Positions 8,170 to 16,596 of a stretch of 64,000 nt of DNA are shown piece after piece. The stretch lies in the NCBI RefSeq assembly GCF_018069875.1, contig NZ_JAGQDF010000018.1, positions 19,602-83,601 on the forward strand. The letters are read 5' to 3'. Position numbers and translations under genes: made by a program. The notes under the pieces were generated by a model. The model was not told the DNA's origin. It saw nothing but the letters and a program-made list of their open reading frames with translations, and did not search any database. Positions within the stretch are counted from its first letter, which is position 1. Each line of letters opens with the position of its first letter. This stretch comes from Ideonella alba. GTDB lineage: Bacteria; Pseudomonadota; Gammaproteobacteria; Burkholderiales; Burkholderiaceae_C.

Positions 8170-10053
8170 TCATCCACGCCCCCGCGACTGCAGCTGGTCG
8201 ATGTGTTCCTCGTAGGCCTTCAGGAAGGCCTTGCCGAAGACGGTGTGGAAGTCGTCCTGCGCCTCGCTGCGGATCTGGGTGTAGAGCTCGTTGAAGCTCT
8301 CCCACAGGCGCGCCTTGCGGGCCGCCGGCAGGATGGCCTGCAGCGCGCTGCGCTGGGTCAGCGTGCCCTCCAGGCGCGCCGGGTCGAAGCGCTCGAGCAC
8401 GCCTTCCAGGGCCGCCCGCATGCCGGCCACGAAGCCGTACTGGTGGGCGCGCAGGTCGTCGTAGGCGTCGCGCATCGCCGGCGCCGCGGGCATGAAGCCG
8501 CGGGTGGGCGGCGCCAGCAGGTGGCCCAGCGCGGCCTCGGCACTGGGCGAGAACTTCAGCGGGTTGTTCTCCTTGGCGACGATCATCGTCGACTCGGCGC
8601 GGATCTCGCGCTTCATCGCGGCGCGCGCCACCAGCAGGTCGACGGTGCCGGCCGCCGATTCGCGCAGCAGCTCGCCGATCAGCTTCATCAGCGCCGGGGT
8701 CAGCGCCTCGACCTGCACCGTGGGCGTGGCCAGGCCTTCACGGAACGCGGCCAGCAGCGCCTGCACCGCCGCCGCGTCGGCAGGGCCGGCCGCTGCCATC
8801 GCCGCGGGCGGCGCAGCGATGGGCGCCGGGGTCGGCGCAGGCATGGCCGCCGGTGGCGCCATCGCCATCGCCGGGGCCGGAGCAGGCCGCAGCTCATCCA
8901 GGAATCCCATCGCCGGCGCGGCCGGTGGCGGCGCGTCCAGACCAAAGGCCGCCAGCGGGTCGCTGCTCGGCAGCGACGGGGGAAGGGGTGGCAGCGCGGC
9001 AGGCGCCGACGGGACGGGGCTGGCAGGCCGCGGCGGCGCCGGCGGGCGGGCGCGGATCACGGTGCGGCCTTCGGTCCCGGCCTCGTCCCAGGACATCACC
9101 GCTCCGGCGGGCCGCTCGGCCGGCGCCACCGGTGCCGGCGCAGGCGCCGGCGGCAGCGGACTGGGCGGCGGCGCCGACAGCGCGCCGGGGGGCAGGAAGG
9201 GCCGGTTCAGGTCGGAAAAGTCGTCCGGCAAGGTGGCCGAGGTGGCGCGCGGCACGGCCTTCAGCGAGGCCAGCGGATCGGCCGAGGCCGCCATGTTGGG
9301 CTGGGCGGCCGCGGCCGTCAGGGCCGACTGGCCCAATGGGTCGCCCACGGCGCCGGGCTTCAGGCCGAACAGGCTGTCGAGCGAATCGCCGCCACTGGCC
9401 GCGGGGCTGGACGGCAGGTCGGGGATCAGCGGCGCGGGGGCGCCCCCCACGGCATCCAGGCCGAAGCTGCCGCCGAAGGCACGGCCCAGGTCGGGCGCGC
9501 CGGGCTTGGGAGCGGGCGCGGCAAAGGGGTCCCAGTCGTCGGGGATGCCACCCGCCGCCGGGGCGGCTGCCGGGGCAGCGGCTGGCGCGAAGGCCGCGAA
9601 CGGGTCGTTGCTGCGGGCCGCCGGGGCGGCCGGTGGCGTCAGCGCCAGCGGGTCGAAGCTGGCGGGCAGCGCGCCCTTGGCCGGCGGCGCGGCGGCGGGG
9701 CCCAGCAGGTCGGCAAAGGGATCATTGGACTTGGCGGCGCCGGCGCTGGCGCGGATCTCGATCTGGTAGCCGCCGATCTGCAGCCAGTCGCCGTCCTTGA
9801 TCGGCGCCTCCTTGCCGTTGCCCAGCGCCTTGCCGTTGACCAGGATCGCGTTGCTGCCCTTGTCGATGACGCCGAAGCTGCCGTTGCGGTAGACGACCTG
9901 GGCGTGGACGCGGGAAATCGTGCGGTCGGGATCGGGCAGCACGAACTGGTTGGTGTCGGCACGGCCGATGGTGCCGCCGAGCTCGTCGAAGGCGGCACTC
10001 AGGCTGCTGGCGGGGGGCGCACCGTTGAACGAGATGACGGTCAGCGTGATCAC
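8170..10053 (-). CDS. tagH: T6SS-associated FHA-domain protein TagH (Fha)
   Basis: FHA proteins of the T6SS bind phosphothreonine and help control assembly. The 627-residue product has an N-terminal FHA domain (about 20-100) with the core TIGRA, SRVHA and G-S-NAILVNG segments. A very long Pro/Ala-rich disordered linker follows, with repeated DPFA motifs (about 105-400). The C-terminal T6SS-specific FHA-associated helical domain covers about 430-620. It is the first gene of the tagH-to-tssM unit and diverges from the 317-residue gene at 10270 across 216 bp. The DPFA motif recurs at the start of TssL, which may reflect a shared binding determinant. Confidence 0.9.
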   Translation of the reverse strand: MITLTVISFNGAPPASSLSAAFDELGGTIGRADTNQFVLPDPDRTISRVHAQVVYRNGSFGVIDKGSNAILVNGKALGNGKEAPIKDGDWLQIGGYQIEIRASAGAAKSNDPFADLLGPAAAPPAKGALPASFDPLALTPPAAPAARSNDPFAAFAPAAAPAAAPAAGGIPDDWDPFAAPAPKPGAPDLGRAFGGSFGLDAVGGAPAPLIPDLPSSPAASGGDSLDSLFGLKPGAVGDPLGQSALTAAAAQPNMAASADPLASLKAVPRATSATLPDDFSDLNRPFLPPGALSAPPPSPLPPAPAPAPVAPAERPAGAVMSWDEAGTEGRTVIRARPPAPPRPASPVPSAPAALPPLPPSLPSSDPLAAFGLDAPPPAAPAMGFLDELRPAPAPAMAMAPPAAMPAPTPAPIAAPPAAMAAAGPADAAAVQALLAAFREGLATPTVQVEALTPALMKLIGELLRESAAGTVDLLVARAAMKREIRAESTMIVAKENNPLKFSPSAEAALGHLLAPPTRGFMPAAPAMRDAYDDLRAHQYGFVAGMRAALEGVLERFDPARLEGTLTQRSALQAILPAARKARLWESFNELYTQIRSEAQDDFHTVFGKAFLKAYEEHIDQLQSRGRG

Positions 10054-10230
10054 GGCGAAAGGTCCTTGAAGGGCCGGGTGGCGGTGGCGGCGGGGCAGCC
10101 GGTGGCGGCCACCGGGGTGGCGTCGAGCATACCGTTGCCGAGCGCTAAGCGGCAGGGGCGAATGCGGGGGTGGGGGTGGCCGAAGGGCCCGCGGCGCGGT
10201 GGTGTTGCCCTAACATCGCCGCGTCGGCAC

Positions 10231-10249
10231 GGGTGGCGCCGCGCCACCC
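10231..10249 (+). promoter_or_regulatory. Stem-loop in the leader of the 317-residue gene
   Basis: GGGTGGCG (10231-10238) and CGCCACCC (10242-10249) form a perfect 8-bp stem with a 3-base loop, about 20 bases before the ATG at 10270 and just ahead of the weak AAGG ribosome site. It could act on translation or be a terminator-like leader element. There is no U-tract. Confidence 0.35.
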
Positions 10250-10269
10250 CGCAACCAAGGCCATTGACC

Positions 10270-11223
10270 ATGCCCTGCTTCTGCTCCAACGCGCTGTCGG
10301 CCTTTGCGACGGCGGCCTGCTCGGTCTCGCTGCCCGCGCTGCCGATTCCCACGCTGCCCTCGGCGCTGTTGTCGGCGGTGGCCTCGGCGCCTTCGCTGCC
10401 CACCTTCAGTGTGCCGGCGGCGCCGTCGATCACCGCGTCGATCTCGGCGATCGCGCAGCTGCTGGCCAGCCTGCCGGCGGTGCTGCCGATGCCCAACCTG
10501 GTGCTCGATCCATTGGCGCTGCAGCTGCCGCTGACGCAGCTCTCGCTGTCGTTCAGTGTCGCGGCGGCGTCGCTGCCGTCCTTGCCGGCGCTGCAGGCCA
10601 CGCTGTCGGCGCTGGCGCCGCTGGGTTCACTGGCCTCGCTGATGATGGCGCTGTCGGGCCTGGGCATCGACCTGCGCGCCGGCGGCGCGATCCCGTCGCT
10701 GCAGGCCCTGCTGGCGGTGCCGCCGGTGCCCTCGGTGTCGCTCACCTCGCCGCTGTCGACGGCGATGCTGCAGCTGTCGGTGGCCGCGGGGGGGCTGCCG
10801 GCGCTGCCGGTGCTGCAGGCGGTGGTGCCGGTGCTGGCCAGTCTGCCGCCGCTGCCCACGGTGGTGCTGCCCACGCTGGCGAGCCTGTTCGGGCTGCTGT
10901 CGATCCAGGCCATGGTGCAGGCCCAGCTGGGTGTCAACCCGCTGGCGCCCGGGTCCCTGCCGGCGCTGAACGCGGCCTTGTCGGGCCTGCCGCTGCCCGC
11001 ACTGGCGGCCCTGCAGATTCCCAGCTTTCCGCCACTGCCCCCCTTGCCCGAGGTGCCGATGCCGGATCTGCCCGACCTGCCGGCGCTGTCGGCGGCGCTG
11101 GGGGGCATCACGCCCGGGCAACTGGGGCCGCTGACGATGCTGATGTCCACGGTGGCCCTGCAGCCCATGCTGGCGCTGCCCGGCGCCTGTGGTGCCGGCT
11201 GCGCGGTGGCCATGATGTCCTGA
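10270..11223 (+). CDS. Unknown Leu/Ala/Pro-rich low-complexity protein inside the T6SS cluster
   Basis: This frame encodes 317 residues built almost entirely of Leu, Ala, Pro, Ser, Val, Gly and Thr, with recurring LPxLP and SLPAL motifs. I see only one Arg, four Asp and one Glu, and no Lys, His, Trp or Tyr. Cysteines occur only near the ends (CFC at 3-5, a further one at about 17, and a C-terminal CGAGC). I start it at the ATG at 10270, preceded by AACCAAGG; the frame is open far upstream but that part looks like antisense of tagH. It is the only rightward gene between the two T6SS units. I know no function; a surface, spike-associated or secreted role is conceivable. Confidence 0.55.
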   Translation: MPCFCSNALSAFATAACSVSLPALPIPTLPSALLSAVASAPSLPTFSVPAAPSITASISAIAQLLASLPAVLPMPNLVLDPLALQLPLTQLSLSFSVAAASLPSLPALQATLSALAPLGSLASLMMALSGLGIDLRAGGAIPSLQALLAVPPVPSVSLTSPLSTAMLQLSVAAGGLPALPVLQAVVPVLASLPPLPTVVLPTLASLFGLLSIQAMVQAQLGVNPLAPGSLPALNAALSGLPLPALAALQIPSFPPLPPLPEVPMPDLPDLPALSAALGGITPGQLGPLTMLMSTVALQPMLALPGACGAGCAVAMMS

Positions 11224-11244
11224 GGCCCAGGCCACCGACGCGCG

Positions 11245-12057
11245 TCAGCGCAGCACATACAGGCGTCCTTCCACCGCGGTCAGGCGCAGCGGCCAGGCCA
11301 GCTGACGCCCATCGGCATCGGCCTTGGTCGACAGCCAGGGCGTGCCATCGGCGCGCAGGCATTCGAACAGGCGACCGCGCGCCACGCGGCGCAGCACCAG
11401 GCCGGCGGGCTCGAAGGGCAGCCAGTCCAGCCGGCGCGCCTCGGCCAGCTCCAGCAGGTGCACCCGCAGGCGGTCGAGTTCACTGCGCGCGTCGCGCTGG
11501 TAGGCCGCGGCCACTTCCTCGACGCGCAGGCGCAGCGCCGCCAGGAAGGCCTCGGGCTGGCCCTCGGTCAACTGGCGCGCCCACAGCGCGGTCTGCTCGG
11601 CCACCAGCGCGTGCAGGGCGGGGCTGTCGTCGATGGCCGGGGCGTCGACCCAGCGCCAGCGCGGGAAATTGATCGGCAGGTTCAGGGTCTGGTCCAGCGG
11701 CAGCGGCGCCACATGGGCCTGGCCGGCATCGGGCGCCCAGTCGATCTGGCCCAGCGTGCGCGCGTGGCCCTCATCGGCCAGCTTGCCGGTGCGCGGCAGC
11801 AGCAGCCGCAGGTGGGCCGAGCAGCGGCCATTGGCCGTGACGCGCTGCTGCGGCGGGGCCTTGTCCGGGGCCATCGTCGCCGGGTAGGGCCAGACCATCA
11901 GCGCCAGCTGGTTGTCGCCAGTCAGCGTGTATTCGTGCACCGGCAGCAGCACACGTGGGCGCCCAGGGTGGGCGCGCGCCACCGGAATGCCGTTCAGCCA
12001 GGCCTCGGCCTCGCACTCGACGGCGTCCAGCTTGAGCACCAGCAGCCGCTCGATCAT
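11245..12057 (-). CDS. Unknown 270-residue protein of the vgrG-DUF4123 module
   Basis: The start ATG (12055-12057) overlaps the stop of the preceding gene as ATGA and has GGAG six bases upstream, so the two are translationally coupled. The N-terminal half looks beta-rich, with segments such as AEAWLNGIPVAR and LPVHEYTLTGDNQLAL that resemble jelly-roll or carbohydrate-binding folds. The C-terminal half is helical with Arg/Glu/Leu-rich heptads (about 170-230). There is no signal peptide or membrane segment. Position after vgrG and DUF4123 makes it a candidate effector partner, immunity protein or loading factor; nothing in the sequence decides between these. Confidence 0.7.
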   Translation of the reverse strand: MIERLLVLKLDAVECEAEAWLNGIPVARAHPGRPRVLLPVHEYTLTGDNQLALMVWPYPATMAPDKAPPQQRVTANGRCSAHLRLLLPRTGKLADEGHARTLGQIDWAPDAGQAHVAPLPLDQTLNLPINFPRWRWVDAPAIDDSPALHALVAEQTALWARQLTEGQPEAFLAALRLRVEEVAAAYQRDARSELDRLRVHLLELAEARRLDWLPFEPAGLVLRRVARGRLFECLRADGTPWLSTKADADGRQLAWPLRLTAVEGRLYVLR

Positions 12058-13817
12058 CCCAGGCTCCAGTCGACCAGGGTCATGGCCGGCAGCAGCGAGC
12101 GGCGCCACTGCAGGTGGCCCAGCAGCGGGTCGCTGATGCGGCACAGCGCCTGCACCGGCTCCACCGCCAGCTGGGCGAACCACTGCCAGCCCAGGCCGTC
12201 GGCACGGGGCCGCAGGCCGCAGCGGCCGACCACCGCGCCGGCCACCAGGCTGGCGTCCACCATGCAGGCACTCTCGGCGGCGGCCACGTCCACCTGCAGC
12301 GTCAGCGGCAGCAGGATCGCCACCTGGGCGCCGGCGGGCGGCAGGGCTTCCTGGCCATCGCGGGCGCTGGTGTCCCACTGCAGCTGCAGCGGGATCTGGC
12401 CGGCACAGTGCAGGCGCCACTGGCTGAGGCTGCCATGGAGCGCCAGTTGGCCCGACAGGCGCAGCGACAGCCGCGCGGCGATCAGGTCCAGGTGCGCGGC
12501 CACGCGGTGGCTGGGCGTGCCGGCCAGCCCCTCGGCGGCGGGCTGCCAGCCCCAGGCCAGACCGGCGTCGCCGCACAGCAGCGCGGGCTCGGCCGCCATC
12601 TGCGGCTGCTCGAAGCCGGCCTCGCGGCACCAGGCGGTGAACAGCCGCTCCAGCCCCTGCTCGAGCTGCGCATCCAGGGCCTGCAGGCCGGCCTGCCAGG
12701 CGCCGGCGTCCAGGCGCTGGCCATCGCGCTCGATGATGCAGGCGGCGCGTGGCGCATGCGGGGCCGGCGCGGCGTCGGTGCTCCACTGGCGGTCGGGGGC
12801 GGCCTCGCGGCGCCACAGCATCCAGTGCTGGGCGGCGGGGTAGACGCACCAGTCGGTGGCCAGATCGCCCAGCGCGTCGCCCTGCTCGCGCAGGCCGCAG
12901 GAGGCCAGCTGCAGGCGCCCGAAGCGGGCGCCACCCGACCAGGCCAGCGCCGGCTGCCAGGTCTGGGTGGGCGGCAGCTCGGTGGCTGAGGCATGCTGGG
13001 TCAGCACCAGTTCGGTGGTGTGCGGCCCGCGCCATTCCAGCAGCCCGGTCTCGGTGAACTGCAGCACGGCCGGGTGGACCGCCGGGTCGCAGCAGTGGCC
13101 GGCGCGCAGCCGCAGCCGCAGCCGGGCGGGCCGTCCTGCCGGGTCCTGTCCCAGCAGCGAGATGCGCGAGGGCCAGGCGGCGGCATCGGCGGCCGTGACC
13201 ACCAGCGGCGCGGGGGGGGCGCTGTCGCCGCCCGCGCGGCTCCATTGCCCGCGCTCGAAGCGATAGGGTTGGCGCGGCGGGGGCTCGTGCTCGCGCAGCT
13301 CGACCGCGTCGATGTCGCAGGGCTGGCCCAGCACCAGGCGCTGGCCCCGCTGCAGCGAGCCCATCACGCCGAGCTGACGCAGCGCGTCATCCAGCAGGGC
13401 GATCGCGCGGTCGAAATCGGGCAGCTTGGGCAGATCGGCGGCCGCCGGCCCGCCCGCGGCCAGCAGGCGCTGCAGTTCCTCGCGGCAGCGGCGCACCAGC
13501 TGGAAGGCCTTGGCGCCCTCCTGACGGCGCCGATCGCCCAGCAGGTCCAGCGCCCAGGTGTGGCCGCCACGGCTTTCGAACTCGGTGCCCAGCACCACCC
13601 AGCAGGCCAGGTAGCGGGCCACCGCCAGCGCATGGGTCAGGCCATGCGCGGCGGCGCGTTGTTCGCCGTGGGCCACCAGCGCGCCCAGGCGGTCGCCCAC
13701 GCGCTCGGCCAGCGCCGGGAAGGCGGCCACCAGCACCTGCGCCAGCTGGCGGCGGTCGCGCTCGGCCTGCACCGCCTGCAGGCGCGTGGCCTGCTCGACA
13801 TTGAGCACCAGGGTCAA
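12054..13817 (-). CDS. Unknown 587-residue protein downstream of the DUF4123 adaptor
   Basis: The frame runs well upstream, but the best start is the TTG at 13815-13817 (MTLVLNVEQ...), with GGAGGG about 7 bases before it. The N-terminal 170 residues are helical, with motifs such as ALAVARYLACWVVLGTEFE, GHTWALDLLGD and GAKAFQLVRRCREELQRL. The rest (about 200-587) is beta-rich, with many Trp and scattered Cys. There is no signal peptide and no nuclease, lipase or amidase motif that I can recognise. DUF4123 proteins usually load the effector encoded next to them, so this is the leading effector candidate of the module. A structural or assembly role is the alternative. Confidence 0.7.
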   Translation of the reverse strand: MTLVLNVEQATRLQAVQAERDRRQLAQVLVAAFPALAERVGDRLGALVAHGEQRAAAHGLTHALAVARYLACWVVLGTEFESRGGHTWALDLLGDRRRQEGAKAFQLVRRCREELQRLLAAGGPAAADLPKLPDFDRAIALLDDALRQLGVMGSLQRGQRLVLGQPCDIDAVELREHEPPPRQPYRFERGQWSRAGGDSAPPAPLVVTAADAAAWPSRISLLGQDPAGRPARLRLRLRAGHCCDPAVHPAVLQFTETGLLEWRGPHTTELVLTQHASATELPPTQTWQPALAWSGGARFGRLQLASCGLREQGDALGDLATDWCVYPAAQHWMLWRREAAPDRQWSTDAAPAPHAPRAACIIERDGQRLDAGAWQAGLQALDAQLEQGLERLFTAWCREAGFEQPQMAAEPALLCGDAGLAWGWQPAAEGLAGTPSHRVAAHLDLIAARLSLRLSGQLALHGSLSQWRLHCAGQIPLQLQWDTSARDGQEALPPAGAQVAILLPLTLQVDVAAAESACMVDASLVAGAVVGRCGLRPRADGLGWQWFAQLAVEPVQALCRISDPLLGHLQWRRSLLPAMTLVDWSLG

Positions 13818-13875
13818 CGCGCGGCCCTCCGCACGGCGTGCGCCCGGTTGCGCGCTGGGGAGCGGCGCGGCCCGC

Positions 13876-14445
13876 TCATGTGCCCGCCCCCAGGCGCAAC
13901 TGGCGCCATTCGAGGTGGCCGCCGGTGATGCGCGCCAGCGACCAGTGCGCTGGGCCGGGCAGGGCCCAGGCACCGACCGGGCCGTTGACGGCAGCGCGCT
14001 GGGCGGCGTCGGCATGGTCCAGCACGATGCGCAGCATCTCGGGGCTGAGCGTGTCCAGCGGCACCACCCGGCCATCCGGCAGGCGCGCCTGCAGCAGCGC
14101 GCGCAGGTGGTTGCGCAGGGCGATCAGGCGCACGCCGCTGAGCACCAGCACGCCCCAGTCGGTGGGTCCGTCGCCCGGCACCAGCAGCGCATCGGTGAAG
14201 GGGCTCTCGCGGCGCAGCCGCACCAGGTAGGGCGCACTCTGCTGCACCGCCGGCGGCAGGGCGCCGGGCAGCAGGCAGTCGAAATCGTCGATCTCGCCGG
14301 CCTGTTGCGCCGCCGCCAGCCGCGCCGGCAGGCCGCTCAGGCAGCGGCCCAGCAGCACGGCGTGCACCTGCTGGCGGTCGTCGGCCCAGAGCTGGGCCCT
14401 GAACTGCGCAGGGGCGATCTCGAGGGGCGTGTCGGCAGCAGCCAT
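13876..14445 (-). CDS. DUF4123 T6SS effector adaptor/chaperone
   Basis: DUF4123 proteins (Tap/TEC type) bind a T6SS effector and load it on VgrG. This 189-residue product starts at the ATG at 14443-14445, 19 bp after the vgrG stop. It has the typical pattern: an N-terminal beta segment with LWADDRQQVHAVLLGR, a central DCLLPGALPP...APYLVRL region, WGVLVLSG, and an HLRALLQ...DGRVVPL segment followed by a LARITGGHLEWRQLRL end. The product has no export signal, as expected for a cytoplasmic chaperone. The family call rests on overall pattern; I am fairly sure. Confidence 0.8.
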   Translation of the reverse strand: MAAADTPLEIAPAQFRAQLWADDRQQVHAVLLGRCLSGLPARLAAAQQAGEIDDFDCLLPGALPPAVQQSAPYLVRLRRESPFTDALLVPGDGPTDWGVLVLSGVRLIALRNHLRALLQARLPDGRVVPLDTLSPEMLRIVLDHADAAQRAAVNGPVGAWALPGPAHWSLARITGGHLEWRQLRLGAGT

Positions 14446-14464
14446 CGGCGCGACGGTCGGGCCC

Positions 14465-16552
14465 TCAGCTGCCCGAGGCCAGCGGGTCCTGGTCCGGGTC
14501 CGGCAGGGTCGGGGCGGTCGGATCCGCCGGGCTGGCCTGCGCCGCGTCGTTGGCATTGCCGGCCGAGCCGCCGCTGTTGATCTTGACCATTGCGCCCTGG
14601 ATGGTCACGCCGTCGGGACCGACCAGGATGAAGGAGCCGCCGGCCTTGATGCACAGCGTGGTGCTGCCGTCGATCACCACGCCCATGCCCTTGAGGTGCA
14701 GGCTGGAGGTGGCGGTGGCGTTGAAGGCCTGGCCCACATTGATGTCCATGCCCTGGCCCGAGGTGATCGAGATCGCCTGATCGCCCTTGACGGCCACCGC
14801 ATCGGTGATCCCGGTGTTCAGTGCGCCCTCGATCTTGAGGTTGAAGTCGGCACCCAGCTTGGCGTGCACGTCCTCCTTGATCGACAGCGTGGCCTTCTTG
14901 CCCACGTCCACTGTCAGGTTCTCGCCGATCTGCTGCGCCACGTTCTTCTCGACCTTGTCCCAGCGGTCGTTCTTGACGGTGATCTTGGCGTCGTTCTTGA
15001 CCAGCTGGTGGTAGTCCTTCTCGGCCTGGAACCAGACGTATTCGGAGCCCTTCAGGTCATCGAAGCGCAGCTCGTTGAAATTGGCCTCGCCCCCTTGCTT
15101 GGTCGAGCGGCTGCGGATGCCGGTGACGGTCTTCTGGGCCGGCAGCTCATAGGGCGGCATGCGCTCGGCGTTGTAGACGCGGCCGGTGACCAGCGGGCGG
15201 TCGGGGTCGCCGTCGAGGAACTCGACCACCACCTCGTCGCCCACCCGCGGGATGGCGATCATGCCGAAGTTCTTGCTGGCCCAGGGGTGGCTGACACGCA
15301 CCCAGCACGAGGCGGTCAGGTCGTCCGGATTGACGCGGTCCCAGCGGAACTTGAGCTTCACGCGGCCATGCTCGTCGGTGGCGATCTCGTCGCCGCTGCC
15401 GCCCACCACCACCGCGGTCTGCGGCCCGTTGATGCGCGGCCAGGCCACGCTCAGCTGGGGCTGGAAGCGGATGCTCTTGGGGATGGCGTCGAAGCGCGCC
15501 TGGAAACCGCGGCTGCCGCCCTTGACGTTGGCCTCGTACTCGCCGAACTCGGCGGTGAAGACCAGCCGTGTCACCAGGTAGTCGCCGTTGTCGTTGGTGT
15601 GCTCCTTCAGCTTGAAGGTCTTGCCGGCGGCGATGGCGCGAAAGCGGGTCTCGGCCGAGGCGACGATCTGCTGGGTCTTGTAGGCGTCGACGCGGCCCTG
15701 GGCGAAGCGCTCGCCGACGCCCTTGTGGTCGGCCGCCGCCGCGGCGCGCTTGAGGTCGTAGAAGGCGCCGGGCCAGTGGCGCACCTCCAGGTCACCCGGG
15801 TTGGGGTACGACGGGGTGCGCATCTTGGTCACTTCCAGCGAGGTGGAGGGCACCTGGAAGTCATGGTCATCGTGGGTGTACTTCAGCGAGCCCACCTGCT
15901 TGACCAGGCGCCAGTCGGTGACCATGTCGTCGCGCAGCTGGTTGTCGGTCTGGGTGCTGGCCCAGGCCAGGCTGGCCCCGGGGATGGGGTCGTGGCCCGA
16001 GGCGTCGTCGCACAGCACCAGCTTGTGCTGGCCGTCCTCGTGGGTGAAGTAGTAGTACAGGCCCTCCTGCTCCATCAGCCGGGTGACGAAGTCGAAGTCG
16101 CTCTCGTTGTACTGGACGCAGAAATCGCGTGGCTTGTAGGTGGCGGTGGACTTGTCCTGCACCGACTGGTTGGAGTAGTCGCCGAAGACCGCCTTGATGA
16201 TCTCGATGACGGTCTTGCCCTGGAAGATGCGGCAGTCCGCGCCCAGCTGCAAATACCAGAGCCAGACATTGAGGTCCAGGAAGTAGCGGTCGAGCTTGCC
16301 CTGCGAGCCGCCGCGCTCGAAGCGGGTGACGAAGCCGTTGATGTAGCGGTAGCTGCCATCGGCCAGCAGCAGCTTGACGGTCGCCCGGGTGCCCAACAGG
16401 TCGTCGGGCGTGATCACCGGATCGCTGCGCGGGCGCAGCAGCTCGATGCGGTACTGCGGCAGACGGCCGAGTTCCTCCACCGCCTGCAGGCGGTGGAAGA
16501 GCAGGGCGTCGGGGCCCTTCACGCACTTGAATTCGGCATCCAGCTTGGCCAT
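14465..16552 (-). CDS. vgrG: T6SS spike protein VgrG (TssI)
   Basis: VgrG forms the trimeric spike on the Hcp tube and carries effectors. The 695-residue product shows the gp27-like base domain (about 1-380), the gp5-type OB-fold with PRVGDEVVVEFLDGDPDRPL near 445, and a long beta-helix needle of short alternating repeats (about 530-660). It ends with a Pro/Asp-rich tail. There is no fused enzyme domain, so cargo would be carried non-covalently, which agrees with the DUF4123 gene directly downstream. An AAGGAG ribosome site precedes the ATG. It follows clpV by 44 bp. Confidence 0.95.
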   Translation of the reverse strand: MAKLDAEFKCVKGPDALLFHRLQAVEELGRLPQYRIELLRPRSDPVITPDDLLGTRATVKLLLADGSYRYINGFVTRFERGGSQGKLDRYFLDLNVWLWYLQLGADCRIFQGKTVIEIIKAVFGDYSNQSVQDKSTATYKPRDFCVQYNESDFDFVTRLMEQEGLYYYFTHEDGQHKLVLCDDASGHDPIPGASLAWASTQTDNQLRDDMVTDWRLVKQVGSLKYTHDDHDFQVPSTSLEVTKMRTPSYPNPGDLEVRHWPGAFYDLKRAAAAADHKGVGERFAQGRVDAYKTQQIVASAETRFRAIAAGKTFKLKEHTNDNGDYLVTRLVFTAEFGEYEANVKGGSRGFQARFDAIPKSIRFQPQLSVAWPRINGPQTAVVVGGSGDEIATDEHGRVKLKFRWDRVNPDDLTASCWVRVSHPWASKNFGMIAIPRVGDEVVVEFLDGDPDRPLVTGRVYNAERMPPYELPAQKTVTGIRSRSTKQGGEANFNELRFDDLKGSEYVWFQAEKDYHQLVKNDAKITVKNDRWDKVEKNVAQQIGENLTVDVGKKATLSIKEDVHAKLGADFNLKIEGALNTGITDAVAVKGDQAISITSGQGMDINVGQAFNATATSSLHLKGMGVVIDGSTTLCIKAGGSFILVGPDGVTIQGAMVKINSGGSAGNANDAAQASPADPTAPTLPDPDQDPLASGS

Positions 16553-16596
16553 CGAGGGCTCCTTGGGCCGGCGGCGCGTGGCCGCCCGGTCTCAAC

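Noticed and set aside
8112..8177. Upstream ATG start for pppA
   Set aside because: The GTG at 8111 has an AAGGAGG site; the added 22 residues do not resemble the family and overlap tagH.
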